DNA of 64,000 nucleotides. Origin: Nocardia abscessus NBRC 100374 (lineage in GTDB: Bacteria > Actinomycetota > Actinomycetes > Mycobacteriales > Mycobacteriaceae). The notes beneath the pieces are model-generated. The model did not search any database. It was not told the origin of the DNA and saw nothing but the letters and a program-made list of their open reading frames with translations. Where the stretch lies: the NCBI RefSeq assembly GCF_000308455.1, contig NZ_BAFP01000117.1, positions 35,343-99,342 of the forward strand, in the 5' to 3' direction. Every line of letters begins with the position of its first letter. Positions within the stretch are counted from its first letter, which is position 1. Below, piece after piece: positions 41,088 to 49,571 of the stretch. The translations under genes were made by a program, and so were the position numbers.

Positions 41088-42359
41088 ATGCCATCGTCAG
41101 GGAACGCTTCGCTTCGCGCGGCCAGGCAGGCACTGGGCCTTCGATCTCAAACGGCACTCGCCGAAGCGGTCACGGAGGCTGCCCGCCAGATCGGACTGCG
41201 CATCGAGGTCGCCGGCCGGACCGTCCGTCGATGGGAGTCGGCCAATCCGCCGTGGCCTCATCCCGAGCACGCAGCCGCACTCGAAGCGCTTTTCCAGCGA
41301 CCGGTCACGGAGCTGGGCTTCTCACCACCTTGGGCCGAGGATGCCGCTTACCCCCGCGCGGGGCAGGTGCCTACCAGCGCACACTCACGGCCTCCACGCA
41401 AGGCGTTCGGCACAGCCGCAACACCACTTCCGGCTTCCGTGGCAAAGGACTTCGCTGCGATCACAGCGTCCCATCGGCACCTGTACTGGTCGACCCCGGC
41501 CGCTCGGCTGCACCGGTTGGTTGCCGATCATGCGCAGTTCGGCAGCGAACTCTTGCCGCAGGTCCCCGGTGCCGCCAAGACGATCTTGGCACGCGCTGTG
41601 TCGGAATCGAGTTTGCTAGCGGGTCGTTTGGGATTCTTCGACCTCCAACAGCCCGAGCTGGCACAGCCGAGCCTCGTGCTCGCGCTTCAGGCCGCGCACG
41701 AAGCCGGGGACTATCTGCTCGGCGCTGCGGCGCTTGCGCACATGGCCTTCGCGCCGGCGTTTTCGGAAGACGCTTCTCGCGCTGGAGAGGCCCGTGAACG
41801 ATTGCGAGCCGCACGCGCTTTCGCGGGCAGAGGCAACGCCAACGCCGAGACAATGGCTTGGCTGGACGCAGTAGAGGCGGAAGTCGAAACGCGGTTCGGT
41901 GACACCCGGCGGGCCCTCGACCTTATCCATCACGCTGAGAAGATCTACAACGAGCACGACAGCGACTCGCACCCATCACCTGAGTGGTTCGACTGGTTTT
42001 CTCCAGTCCGCCTTGCCGGCTTCAAAGGAAACACACTCATTCTCGCCGGCAGGGGCCGCGAAGCGGGGGAAACTTTGGAGCAGGTGCTCAGCGACCTGCC
42101 CGAGGAAGCTGCAAAGCAGCGGTCGATCTATCTCGCTGATGCAGCCGCCGCAGCGGTGCTGGAAAAGAATCCCGAGCAGGCGTGCCGGTATCTCGGGGAA
42201 GCCCTCGAGCTACTCGGGCGCCACTGGTATGCGACTGCGCTCCATCGGATCAAGGCAGTACGGCAAACGCTCACACAGTGGGACTCCTTGCCCTCGGTGC
42301 GAAGCCTCGATGAACGGCTGTACGACTGGCATACAACCGTCAATTCGCTGGTCGGCTAA
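41088..42359 (+). CDS. XRE-family HTH regulator with TPR-like domain
   Basis: The 423-residue protein has an N-terminal XRE-like helix-turn-helix (SLRAARQALGLRSQTALAEAV... VAGRTVRRWESANPPWP, residues 6-60) and about 330 residues of helical TPR-like repeats, the layout of many actinobacterial pleiotropic regulators. The ATG at 41088 is chosen because the -10 box sits immediately upstream. Its stop overlaps the stop of the HAD gene on the other strand by one or two bases. It probably controls the small divergent operon 40893-40170. Confidence 0.83.
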   Translation: MPSSGNASLRAARQALGLRSQTALAEAVTEAARQIGLRIEVAGRTVRRWESANPPWPHPEHAAALEALFQRPVTELGFSPPWAEDAAYPRAGQVPTSAHSRPPRKAFGTAATPLPASVAKDFAAITASHRHLYWSTPAARLHRLVADHAQFGSELLPQVPGAAKTILARAVSESSLLAGRLGFFDLQQPELAQPSLVLALQAAHEAGDYLLGAAALAHMAFAPAFSEDASRAGEARERLRAARAFAGRGNANAETMAWLDAVEAEVETRFGDTRRALDLIHHAEKIYNEHDSDSHPSPEWFDWFSPVRLAGFKGNTLILAGRGREAGETLEQVLSDLPEEAAKQRSIYLADAAAAAVLEKNPEQACRYLGEALELLGRHWYATALHRIKAVRQTLTQWDSLPSVRSLDERLYDWHTTVNSLVG

Positions 42360-43012
42360 CTCGCGTCGTTCTCGGCGGCGACGATGCCTGCCAGTTCATT
42401 GAGGTCGCTGATCTGCCAGTCCGAAAGTTCAGCGACCTCTTTCTTGTTGCGGTGGATCCACCCCCAGGGACCCCTCCGCACATAGGCAGTGCGCATACCG
42501 GCTTGCTTCGCAGGTGCGACGTCGTTGTCGATGCGATCCCCGACGTAGACGATCTCGTCAGCGGGTCGCCCCGCTACCTCGATAACTTTGCCGAAGAACT
42601 CGAGAGAAGGTTTCTGCACACCCCAGTCGTCAGAGGTAGCGACGAAGTCGGTGGGCAGATCCAAACCTCGAAGCAGCGTTCCCGCACGGGCAGTTTGATT
42701 CCCGACGACTCCGACCCAGACACCCATCTCGCGAAGCTTCGTCAACGCCGGACGAACATCGGGATAGAGGTCGTCTTCACCGAACCACTCCGCCCGCCCG
42801 GCATCAGCCCTTGCTTGCCGTTCCTTGTCGAGGTCGAACCCAGGACGAAAGATCTGGAATGTCTCACGGTAATCGAGGCCAGTGGCGATGACCGCCCCGA
42901 ACGCTGCCGCGAAGGTATGCCGGGGAACTCCGAGCCAGTCCGCCCACGTTCCGTACTCTCGAGTCTCGTCGACCAGGGTCTCCCCGACATCAAAGACAAC
43001 CGCGGAAATCAC
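42356..43012 (-). CDS. HAD-family phosphatase
   Basis: The 218-residue enzyme has the HAD motifs: motif I FDVGETLV (residues 8-15, where the usual second Asp is Glu, as in one known subfamily), motif II VVGNQT, motif III lysine in VQKPSLEFF and motif IV VGDRIDND. A cap domain is inserted after motif I. The substrate cannot be told. The frame is open upstream into the tail of a broken HNH gene; the GTG at 43012 is the first sensible start. Confidence 0.85.
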   Translation of the reverse strand: MISAVVFDVGETLVDETREYGTWADWLGVPRHTFAAAFGAVIATGLDYRETFQIFRPGFDLDKERQARADAGRAEWFGEDDLYPDVRPALTKLREMGVWVGVVGNQTARAGTLLRGLDLPTDFVATSDDWGVQKPSLEFFGKVIEVAGRPADEIVYVGDRIDNDVAPAKQAGMRTAYVRRGPWGWIHRNKKEVAELSDWQISDLNELAGIVAAENDAS

Positions 43013-43286
43013 CAGCCAACCGTACCCGGTCGCCTTTCCGGCCTCTCGTGCCGCGGCAAGGAGCCGCTCACGGAGTTGGTGGCGCGACTGCCCTCGCAGT
43101 CTTCACCGCATGGCAATCCGGGCACAGCGCAATCATGTGCACTGGATGATCCCGGCCGCCAGTGGCGATGTCGGAAACATGATCGACCTCGAGAACTGGG
43201 TGCCCTCGGTCGGTGTGATCCGGTGCCGGCTTGCCGCGTTCAGGGTTCTCGCATAACCCTCCGCTGCTCGGTGAGGTGATCCACCA
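43012..43286 (-). pseudogene. Broken HNH endonuclease gene
   Basis: Read leftwards from 43286 the frame gives LCENPERGKPAPD, GHPVLEVDHVSDIATGGRD and MIALCPDCHAVKT, the zinc-binding HNH core. An in-frame TAG at 43287-43289 cuts it from any N-terminal half, and after CHAVKT the frame is lost: the usual tail RGQSRHQLRERLLAAAREA is found in another frame and runs into the HAD start. The gene is thus both 5'-truncated and frameshifted. Confidence 0.65.
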
Positions 43287-43289
43287 CTA

Positions 43290-43813
43290 ACCCGGTCGAG
43301 AGTCGGTCGTGTGCCGACGCGGTGGGGCCGCCAGTTGGCGCGCATTGGTGGCCCCACTGGATGGCGGTGGTATCGGTGATCCGGGGCAAGGCCAGGCATC
43401 GGCGAGGCAGCCCTCGGTTCCAACCTTCTGCGGCTGGACGCAGGCGGTCAGGTCCCCGCTTCGGAGGGATCCGATCGCTCCCGAGTCACCGACCGCGGCA
43501 TTCGAGGGAGGCCGATCTGGCCTCGCGGCGCGCAGTCATCGACATGCTCTGCGAGGTGCGTCTGTTACCTGCACTGCGCGAGCGAAGCCCTCCGATCTCG
43601 AGACGGCCCGAATCAACCTCGAATAGCGGATCCACTTGCCGAAAGGACGGCATGTTGTTCCTCCTCCTTCTCCAAGTTTCCTCGAGAAAACTGAGCGGCA
43701 GCAGGCGACGGCGTGACCAGACCCCGCTGATTCGGTCCGGCTGGCGACAAGGTAGCGATTAGTTACACCTTGGGTCCCTGGTGTGCAGCTCCGCTCCGGA
43801 CGATGGTTTACAT
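43290..43813. other. Gene-free region before the hydroxylase
   Basis: About 520 bases with no supported gene on either strand. It follows a broken HNH gene and may hold further decayed material. Weak ORFs have no start or homology that I can recognise. Confidence 0.4.
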
Positions 43814-44803
43814 ATGAGTGGCATGCAATCGACCACCCAGGCGTGGCGGGAGAAGTTCCGGACCCGCGGCCGGACCACGATCATCTTGGCTTACGGAGTG
43901 CTCCTCGCGGGACTGAGCACGGCTGCCGTAGCCATCGTCATTCCCCGACTTGCGTATGCGATGTCCGGCATGGATGTCTCGACCATGCTGATCTGGCTGG
44001 CAATTCCGGTCTTCATCGTCGCCGTTGCGGCGGAGTTCGTGTACCTCAGGCGTCACGACAAGCCGTACGACTACCGTGACTCGGCTACCTCCATCGCCGC
44101 CGGCCTGGGGTACCAACTCCTCAACCTTCCATGGGCGCTGGCGGAACTCGCGATCTTCGCGTCTGTTTCTTCGCTGGTGCCGTGGCACCTCGAGGGTTGG
44201 GGTGCGTGGGCCGTCGCACTTGTCGGGGTCGACTTTGCCTACTACTGGTTTCACCGCGCGCACCACGAAATCCGGGTGTTCTGGTCGGTCCACTTCGTGC
44301 ACCACTCGAGCGAGAGCTTCAACCTCACCACGGCACTGCGTACGCCTTGGCTGGTTGTCACGTCCCTGCCGTTCCTTGTACCACTGGCACTGACGGGAAT
44401 CGATGGCAAGATCATCGCCGCCTCCTACGCGATCAACCTGCTGTACCAGTTCGGCATCCACACCGAGGTCATCGTCAAGCTCTGGGCGCCTATCGAATTC
44501 GTGTTCAACACGCCGAGCCACCACCGCGTGCACCACGGCTCCAACACCGAATACCTCGACCGCAACTACGGTGGCGTGCTCATCATCTGGGACCGCATCT
44601 TCGGCTCCTTCGAGCCGGAGGGCGAGCGGGCGATCTACGGCCTCACCAAGAACGTCGACACCTACAACATCGCAAAGATCAACGCCCGCGAGATAGTCGC
44701 GATCTGGCAGGACGTCAAGAACGCGGCGAAATTCTCGGACAAGCTCGGCATCCTGTTCCGGGGTCCCGGTTGGCAGCCACAGCCGACCCAAGCGATCAGC
44801 TAA
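43814..44803 (+). CDS. Sterol desaturase / fatty acid hydroxylase family membrane enzyme
   Basis: The 329-residue membrane protein has about five hydrophobic segments and the three histidine clusters of the family: FHRAHHE and HFVHHSSE (near residues 153-175) and SHHRVHHGSN (about 237-246), which bind a di-iron centre. Such enzymes hydroxylate or desaturate sterols, carotenoids or fatty acids using oxygen. The start at the ATG 43814 follows a gene-free region. No redox partner is adjacent. The substrate is unknown. Confidence 0.9.
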   Translation: MSGMQSTTQAWREKFRTRGRTTIILAYGVLLAGLSTAAVAIVIPRLAYAMSGMDVSTMLIWLAIPVFIVAVAAEFVYLRRHDKPYDYRDSATSIAAGLGYQLLNLPWALAELAIFASVSSLVPWHLEGWGAWAVALVGVDFAYYWFHRAHHEIRVFWSVHFVHHSSESFNLTTALRTPWLVVTSLPFLVPLALTGIDGKIIAASYAINLLYQFGIHTEVIVKLWAPIEFVFNTPSHHRVHHGSNTEYLDRNYGGVLIIWDRIFGSFEPEGERAIYGLTKNVDTYNIAKINAREIVAIWQDVKNAAKFSDKLGILFRGPGWQPQPTQAIS

Positions 44804-44861
44804 GCCGGCGGCTCGGCGCGTCGCCACGCCTCGAGCTGCTGAAATGCGCCCCGAGCAGGCG

Positions 44862-45962
44862 CTACTTGTTCTTCGACGGAGACGCTACTCCGCTACGGAA
44901 CTCGACGACGTCGCCGTCGGCCATGACGTAGTCCTTGCCTTCCATGCGGACCTTGCCCGCGGCTTTGGCGGCGGCCATGGAGCCTGCTTCGAGCAGGTCT
45001 TTATAGGCGACGACTTCGGCCTTGATGAAGCCGCGTTCGAAGTCGGTGTGGATGACGCCTGCGGCCTTGGGGGCGGTGTCGCCCTGGTGGATGGTCCAGG
45101 CGCGGGCCTCTTTCGGGCCTGCGGTGAGGTAGGTCTGCAGGCCCAGGGTGTGGAAGCCGGCGCGGGCGAGGGCGTGCAGGCCGGGTTCGGTTTGGCCGAT
45201 GGATTCGAGGAGTTCCATGGCGGATTCCTCGTCGAGTTCGAGGAGTTCGGCTTCCACCTTGGCGTCGAGGAAGACCGCATCGGCTGGAGCGACGGACGCT
45301 TTCAGCTCGGCGACCTTCGCTTCGTCGGTGAGCACCGACTCGTCGGCGTTGAAGACGTAGAGGAAGGGCTTGGTGGTGAGCAGCGAAAGTTCTTTGAGCA
45401 GCTCGGTGTCGACCTTGTCGGCCGCGGCGAACAGGGTGGTGCCGCTGTCGAGGATCTCCTGCGCGGCCTTGGCGGCGTCGGCGACCGGCTTGCGGTCCTT
45501 CTTGACCTTGGCTTCCTTCTCCAACCGCACGACCGCCTTCTCCAGGGTCTGCAGGTCGGCGAGGATGAGTTCGGTCTCGATCACCTCGATGTCGGCGCTG
45601 GGGTCGACGCGACCGTCGACGTGCACCACGTCGTCATCGGCGAACACCCGCACCACCTGGCAGATGGCATCGGCCTCGCGAATGTTGGCGAGGAACTTGT
45701 TGCCCAGGCCCGCGCCCTCGGAAGCGCCCTTCACGATGCCCGCGATGTCGACGAACGACACGGTGGCGGGCACGATCCGCTCGGAGGAGAAGATCTCGGC
45801 CAGCTTGTTCAGCCGCGGGTCGGGCAGCGGAACCACGCCGACGTTGGGCTCGATGGTCGCGAACGGGTAGTTCGCGGCGAGCACGTCGTTCTTGGTCAAC
45901 GCGTTGAACAGCGTCGACTTTCCGACGTTGGGCAGGCCGACGATTCCGAGGGTGAGACTCAC
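44862..45962 (-). CDS. ychF: Redox-regulated ATPase YchF
   Basis: YchF is a ribosome-associated P-loop ATPase of the Obg family. The 366-residue protein has G1 GLPNVGKST (residues 9-17), DIAGIVKGASEGAGLGNKFL and NADE (the altered G4 that gives ATP preference), a coiled-coil insertion and the C-terminal TGS domain (LQTYLTAGPKEARAWTIHQGDTA). The length is normal. The GTG at 45962 is the start. An 18-bp perfect inverted repeat lies 39 bases upstream. Confidence 0.97.
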   Translation of the reverse strand: MSLTLGIVGLPNVGKSTLFNALTKNDVLAANYPFATIEPNVGVVPLPDPRLNKLAEIFSSERIVPATVSFVDIAGIVKGASEGAGLGNKFLANIREADAICQVVRVFADDDVVHVDGRVDPSADIEVIETELILADLQTLEKAVVRLEKEAKVKKDRKPVADAAKAAQEILDSGTTLFAAADKVDTELLKELSLLTTKPFLYVFNADESVLTDEAKVAELKASVAPADAVFLDAKVEAELLELDEESAMELLESIGQTEPGLHALARAGFHTLGLQTYLTAGPKEARAWTIHQGDTAPKAAGVIHTDFERGFIKAEVVAYKDLLEAGSMAAAKAAGKVRMEGKDYVMADGDVVEFRSGVASPSKNK

Positions 45963-46000
45963 GAGGAACAGAGTCTACGCGGCGTACCGACTCACCTGTC

Positions 46001-46063
46001 CCGCGAGTGGCACATGGTTGAGGGGTCTTCTCGGACTTTGCCGCGACCATGTGCCACTCGCGG
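46001..46063. repeat. 18-bp perfect inverted repeat with 27-base spacer
   Basis: CCGCGAGTGGCACATGGT (46001-46018) and its exact complement at 46046-46063 flank 27 bases. It sits between the stop of the quinone reductase gene and the start of ychF, both on the minus strand. It could be a terminator, though T-runs are absent and the long loop is unusual; a remnant of a mobile palindromic element is the alternative. Confidence 0.7.
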
Positions 46064-46070
46064 TACCCCA

Positions 46071-46994
46071 TCAGGGGATGAGGACTACTTTGCCGAGATT
46101 GGCGCGGGCTTCGATGACGGTGTGGGCGGCGGCGGCTTCGTCGAGCGGGAATTCGGCGTGTACGGCGGGGCGGAGCTGGCCGGAGGCGAAGTATTGCCAC
46201 AGCTCTTGGCGCCAGTGCTCGTAGAGGTCGGGTTGTCCTTGGGCGATGCGGGCCATCTGGAAGCCGATCACCGATTTCGCGCCGACGAGCAGGTCGTATG
46301 CCTGGATGGTGCCCCCGCCGGAGCTGTAGGCGACCAGCCTGCCGCCGGGGGCGAGGGCCGCGAGCGCGGGAGAGAGCAGGTCGCCGCCCACCGCGTCGAG
46401 CACGTAGTCGGCGGGAGCGCCCCACGACTGCCGACCGTATTCGACCACCTCGTCGGCTCCGAGTTTTTGTACGAACTCGGCCTTGGCGAGATCCGACACC
46501 GCGCCGACCACCCGTGCGGCGCCGCGCACCCGCGCCAGCTGGAGCGCGAGGTGGCCCACGCCGCTCGCGGCGGCGGTGATCAGGGCGGACTCGCCCTCCG
46601 CGGGAGACGCGGCGTCGAGCGCCCCGAGCGCCACCAAGCCGCTGCGCACCAGCGCGACGGCGTCGACCGCCGACGCTCCGTCGGGGATCGGCGAGGCCAT
46701 CGCCGCCGAGAGCAGGGCGTAGTCGGCGTAGCCGTGGCCGAACACCAGGCCGGTCACGCGGTAGCCCGGCGCGTACCGGTCCACGCCCTCGCCTACCGCG
46801 ACCACCTCGCCGGCGACCTCCCCGCCCAAAGCGATCGGTTCGCGCTGCTCACGCACCTTCCGCACCACCGGCAGGGTCACCCCGACCGCCTCGACGCGGA
46901 CCAGGAGTTCACCCGGCCCGGGCGTCGGGACCTCGACCGAGACGAGCTCGAGCACCTCGGGACCACCGCCGCGCTCGTACTGCACCCGCCGCAT
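46071..46994 (-). CDS. Zinc-type/quinone oxidoreductase (MDR superfamily)
   Basis: The 307-residue enzyme is a medium-chain dehydrogenase of the quinone-oxidoreductase type. It has the N-terminal GroES-like domain (GGPEVLELVSVEVPTPGPGELLVRVEAVGV), the nucleotide motif AAASGVGHLALQLARVRGA (about 148-166) and no catalytic zinc ligands, so it is NADPH-dependent and zinc-free. The start is the ATG at 46994; a GTG three bases upstream is possible. Confidence 0.9.
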   Translation of the reverse strand: MRRVQYERGGGPEVLELVSVEVPTPGPGELLVRVEAVGVTLPVVRKVREQREPIALGGEVAGEVVAVGEGVDRYAPGYRVTGLVFGHGYADYALLSAAMASPIPDGASAVDAVALVRSGLVALGALDAASPAEGESALITAAASGVGHLALQLARVRGAARVVGAVSDLAKAEFVQKLGADEVVEYGRQSWGAPADYVLDAVGGDLLSPALAALAPGGRLVAYSSGGGTIQAYDLLVGAKSVIGFQMARIAQGQPDLYEHWRQELWQYFASGQLRPAVHAEFPLDEAAAAHTVIEARANLGKVVLIP

Positions 46995-46997
46995 CAC

Positions 46998-47396
46998 ACC
47001 TCCAGAAATCGTTAGGAGGCGCAACGGTAACCGGATCCAGGCCGGCGACCCCAGTCAACTACACGCTGTAGTGGTACAACTCACCGTCTCCTGGCACCGG
47101 TGGAGAGATTCCTCGGCAAGCGTTCGCCGTCACGACCGATCGTCCGCTCGAAGCACCATCCGCGCACTGCCCGAGACTACGAACCGGGATCCGTGCCGAT
47201 CCGCGAGCGGATTCATCCGGTGCCGGTGCGGCCGCACCGCACGTACTGTTCGGCATCCGCATCACGGCCGACGACCTGGCCGGCTGCCTGCTCGACCTGG
47301 CCACCGACGAATCGCGATTCACAAGCACGTCAACGTGGCGAACTGATCGACCTGGCGGCGGGCCACATGTCGGTCTCCCGGCGTAGCGTGACGCGT
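46998..47396. other. Region with a possible epimerase-type gene remnant
   Basis: From 47243 one frame reads GIRITADDLAGCLLDLATDES, and after a frame change the next reads IHKHVNVAN before a stop at 47346. This looks like the C-terminus of an NAD(P)-binding oxidoreductase or epimerase, broken by a frameshift. No N-terminal half is present. The rest of the gap has nothing I can support. Confidence 0.3.
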
Positions 47397-48233
47397 ATGG
47401 AGCCGACCACGGAGGTGGTGACGGCGCGTCCGGCACCCGCGCTCGCGGCGTTCATCGACCGCTACATCGGGTATCGCATGTACGGGTTCGCGGCGGGGAT
47501 CCATCGCGGGCTGCCCTCGCGGCACATGACGTTCATCGTCGCGATCGGCCCCACGATCGACGTCGTGGAGCAGACCGATCCGCGACAGGCTCCGCAGAAC
47601 TACCGGTGCGTGCTGAGCGGCCTGCAAGCGAGCACGGCGCTGATCGCGCACGACGGTCGCCAAGAGGGCGTGGCCGTGGCGCTGACGCCACTCGGTTGCC
47701 GCACCTTGTTCGGCATCCCCGCGGCGGCGCTGTGGGACACGTCGGTCGAATTCTCCGATGTCGTCGGCCCCGCAGGCCGGGAGTTGTGGGAGCGGTTGCA
47801 GTCCGCGCCGACCTGGCCGGACCGTTTCGCCACCTGTGATCGGGTGCTTTCGGCGCTCGCCCAGCCGGATCGCTCGGTCGGTCCCGAACTCACCTGGGCT
47901 TGGCGCAGCGTGGTCGGTTCGGGCGGCGGCCTCTCGATCGGCCCGCTGGCCGAGGAGATCGGGTGGAGCAGGCAGCATCTGACGCGCCGATTCAGTCGTG
48001 AGTTCGGTCTGAGCCCGAAGCTCGCCGCCCGGATCACCCGTTTCGAGCGGGCGCGCCGCATGCTCGCGCAGACGCCTTCGTACATCACGATCGCCCAGGT
48101 GGCCGCCGCGTGCGGGTACTACGACCAAGCCCATCTGGATCGCGACTTCGCCGACCTCGCCGGAACCAGCCCGACCGGCTGGCTGGCCGAGGAGGTTCCA
48201 TCCGTCCAAGCCGCCGACGAGTTCGCCGGATGA
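47397..48233 (+). CDS. AraC-family transcriptional regulator
   Basis: The 278-residue protein has a divergent N-terminal sensor domain (residues 10-150) and a C-terminal AraC double helix-turn-helix (LSIGPLAEEIGWSRQHLTRRFSREFG and ITIAQVAAACGYYDQAHLDRDF). The ATG at 47397 is preferred to longer upstream starts, which run through the decayed region. The VOC-protein gene follows 10 bases later, so they may be co-transcribed and the regulator may control it. Confidence 0.9.
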   Translation: MEPTTEVVTARPAPALAAFIDRYIGYRMYGFAAGIHRGLPSRHMTFIVAIGPTIDVVEQTDPRQAPQNYRCVLSGLQASTALIAHDGRQEGVAVALTPLGCRTLFGIPAAALWDTSVEFSDVVGPAGRELWERLQSAPTWPDRFATCDRVLSALAQPDRSVGPELTWAWRSVVGSGGGLSIGPLAEEIGWSRQHLTRRFSREFGLSPKLAARITRFERARRMLAQTPSYITIAQVAAACGYYDQAHLDRDFADLAGTSPTGWLAEEVPSVQAADEFAG

Positions 48234-48243
48234 CGATCGACGC

Positions 48244-48666
48244 ATGACGAATCCGACAGAAATCAGCACCCGCACCGCCGTCTGGCCCACCCTGACCTTC
48301 CGCGATGCCCGCGCCATGGCCACCTTCCTCGTCGAGGCGTTCGGCTTCCGGGAGGCCGCGCTCTACGCCCGCGAGGACGATCCGTCGATCGTCGAGCACG
48401 CGGAACTGCGCTGGCCGCTGGGCGGCGGCATCATGTTCGGCTCGGCGGGCAAGGACGACGGACCGTTCGGCACCCGCCCGACCGGCACCGACTCGGTCTA
48501 CCTGGTCTGCGAGGAGCCGGACGCCTTGTTCGACCGAGCGACCGCCGCCGGTGCGGAAGTGGTTCGTGACCTGCGCGACGAGGACTACGGCTCGCGCGGC
48601 TTCACCGTCCGCGACCCCGAGGGCAACCTGTGGAGCTTCGGCACCTACTGGGGTTCGACCGACTAA
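48244..48666 (+). CDS. VOC-family (glyoxalase/bleomycin-resistance-like) protein
   Basis: The 140-residue protein has the beta-alpha-beta-beta-beta repeats of the VOC fold: PTLTFRDARAMATFLVEAFGF at the N-terminus and VRDPEGNLWSFGTY with the metal-binding Glu near the end. Members are lyases, dioxygenases or drug-binding proteins. Its stop and that of the sugar permease on the other strand overlap. The function is not determined. Confidence 0.85.
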   Translation: MTNPTEISTRTAVWPTLTFRDARAMATFLVEAFGFREAALYAREDDPSIVEHAELRWPLGGGIMFGSAGKDDGPFGTRPTGTDSVYLVCEEPDALFDRATAAGAEVVRDLRDEDYGSRGFTVRDPEGNLWSFGTYWGSTD

Positions 48667-49571
48667 CGACCGCCCAGCCCCGACATCGCGATGCCGCGGA
48701 TGAACGCGCGCTGGGCGATCGCGTAGATCACCAGCAGCGGAAGCAGGATGACGACCGCGGCGGCCATGAGGATCGGCCACTGGGTGTGGTACTGGCCTTG
48801 CAGCCGGACCAGACCCAGTGTCGCGGTGGCGACGCCCTCCCGCTGGATCATCACCAAGGGCCAGAGGAAGTCGTTCCACACCGTGATCCAGGTGAGCACG
48901 GCGAGCACCATCAACGCCGGACGGGTGTGCGGCAGCAGCACCCGCCAGTAGACCTGCCAGGTGGAGCAGCCGTCGAGGATGGCGGCCTCCTCCAGTTCCT
49001 CGGGCAGCGTGCGGAAGAATTGCCGCATCAGGTACGTGCCGAACGCGCTGCCGAACAGTCCGGGCACGATCATCGCCCACGGCGTGTCCACCCAGCCGAA
49101 CGCCCGCATCAGCAGGAACTGCGGGATCACCGTGACGGTCAGCGGCACCATCAGCGTCGCGAGATAGGCGAGGAACAACATGTCGCGCCCGCGAAAACGC
49201 AAGCGCGCGAACGCGTAACCGGCCAGTGAGCAGAAGAAGACCTGGCCCGCCGTGACGCACACCGCGTAGACCGTGGTGTTGAGCAGCATCCGCCCCATCG
49301 GCAGCAGATCGAAGACCTTGCCGTAGTTCGACCACTGCGGCCGCTGCGGGAGAAACGCGGCGTCGGCGATCTCCCCGTCCCGCTTCAGCGAGCCGGACAC
49401 CGCCCACAGGATCGGCAGCAGCGCGCACCACGCGATGCCGGCCAGCACGGCGTACATCGCGGTCCCGCGCACCACCCGCCGCACGATCGCACGGTCGGCC
49501 CGGCTGGACGCGACGATCGCGCGATCACGCCGGACCGGCAGCGCGCGTCGCACCACCTCGTAGGTGTTCAC
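48663..49571 (-). CDS. Sugar ABC importer permease (MalG/UgpE type)
   Basis: The 302-residue permease has six transmembrane segments and the EAA loop EELEEAAILDGCSTWQVYWRVLLP. The start at the GTG 49571 overlaps the stop of the first permease. It is the last gene of a three-gene importer operon that has no ATPase of its own and so must use a shared MsiK/UgpC-like ATPase encoded elsewhere. Confidence 0.92.
   Translation of the reverse strand: MNTYEVVRRALPVRRDRAIVASSRADRAIVRRVVRGTAMYAVLAGIAWCALLPILWAVSGSLKRDGEIADAAFLPQRPQWSNYGKVFDLLPMGRMLLNTTVYAVCVTAGQVFFCSLAGYAFARLRFRGRDMLFLAYLATLMVPLTVTVIPQFLLMRAFGWVDTPWAMIVPGLFGSAFGTYLMRQFFRTLPEELEEAAILDGCSTWQVYWRVLLPHTRPALMVLAVLTWITVWNDFLWPLVMIQREGVATATLGLVRLQGQYHTQWPILMAAAVVILLPLLVIYAIAQRAFIRGIAMSGLGGR

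Noticed and set aside
47100..47396. Upstream extension of the AraC gene, which at first looked like the end of a transposase (TARDYE)
   Set aside because: The short match to transposase endings is too weak and the AraC protein starts naturally at the ATG at 47397.
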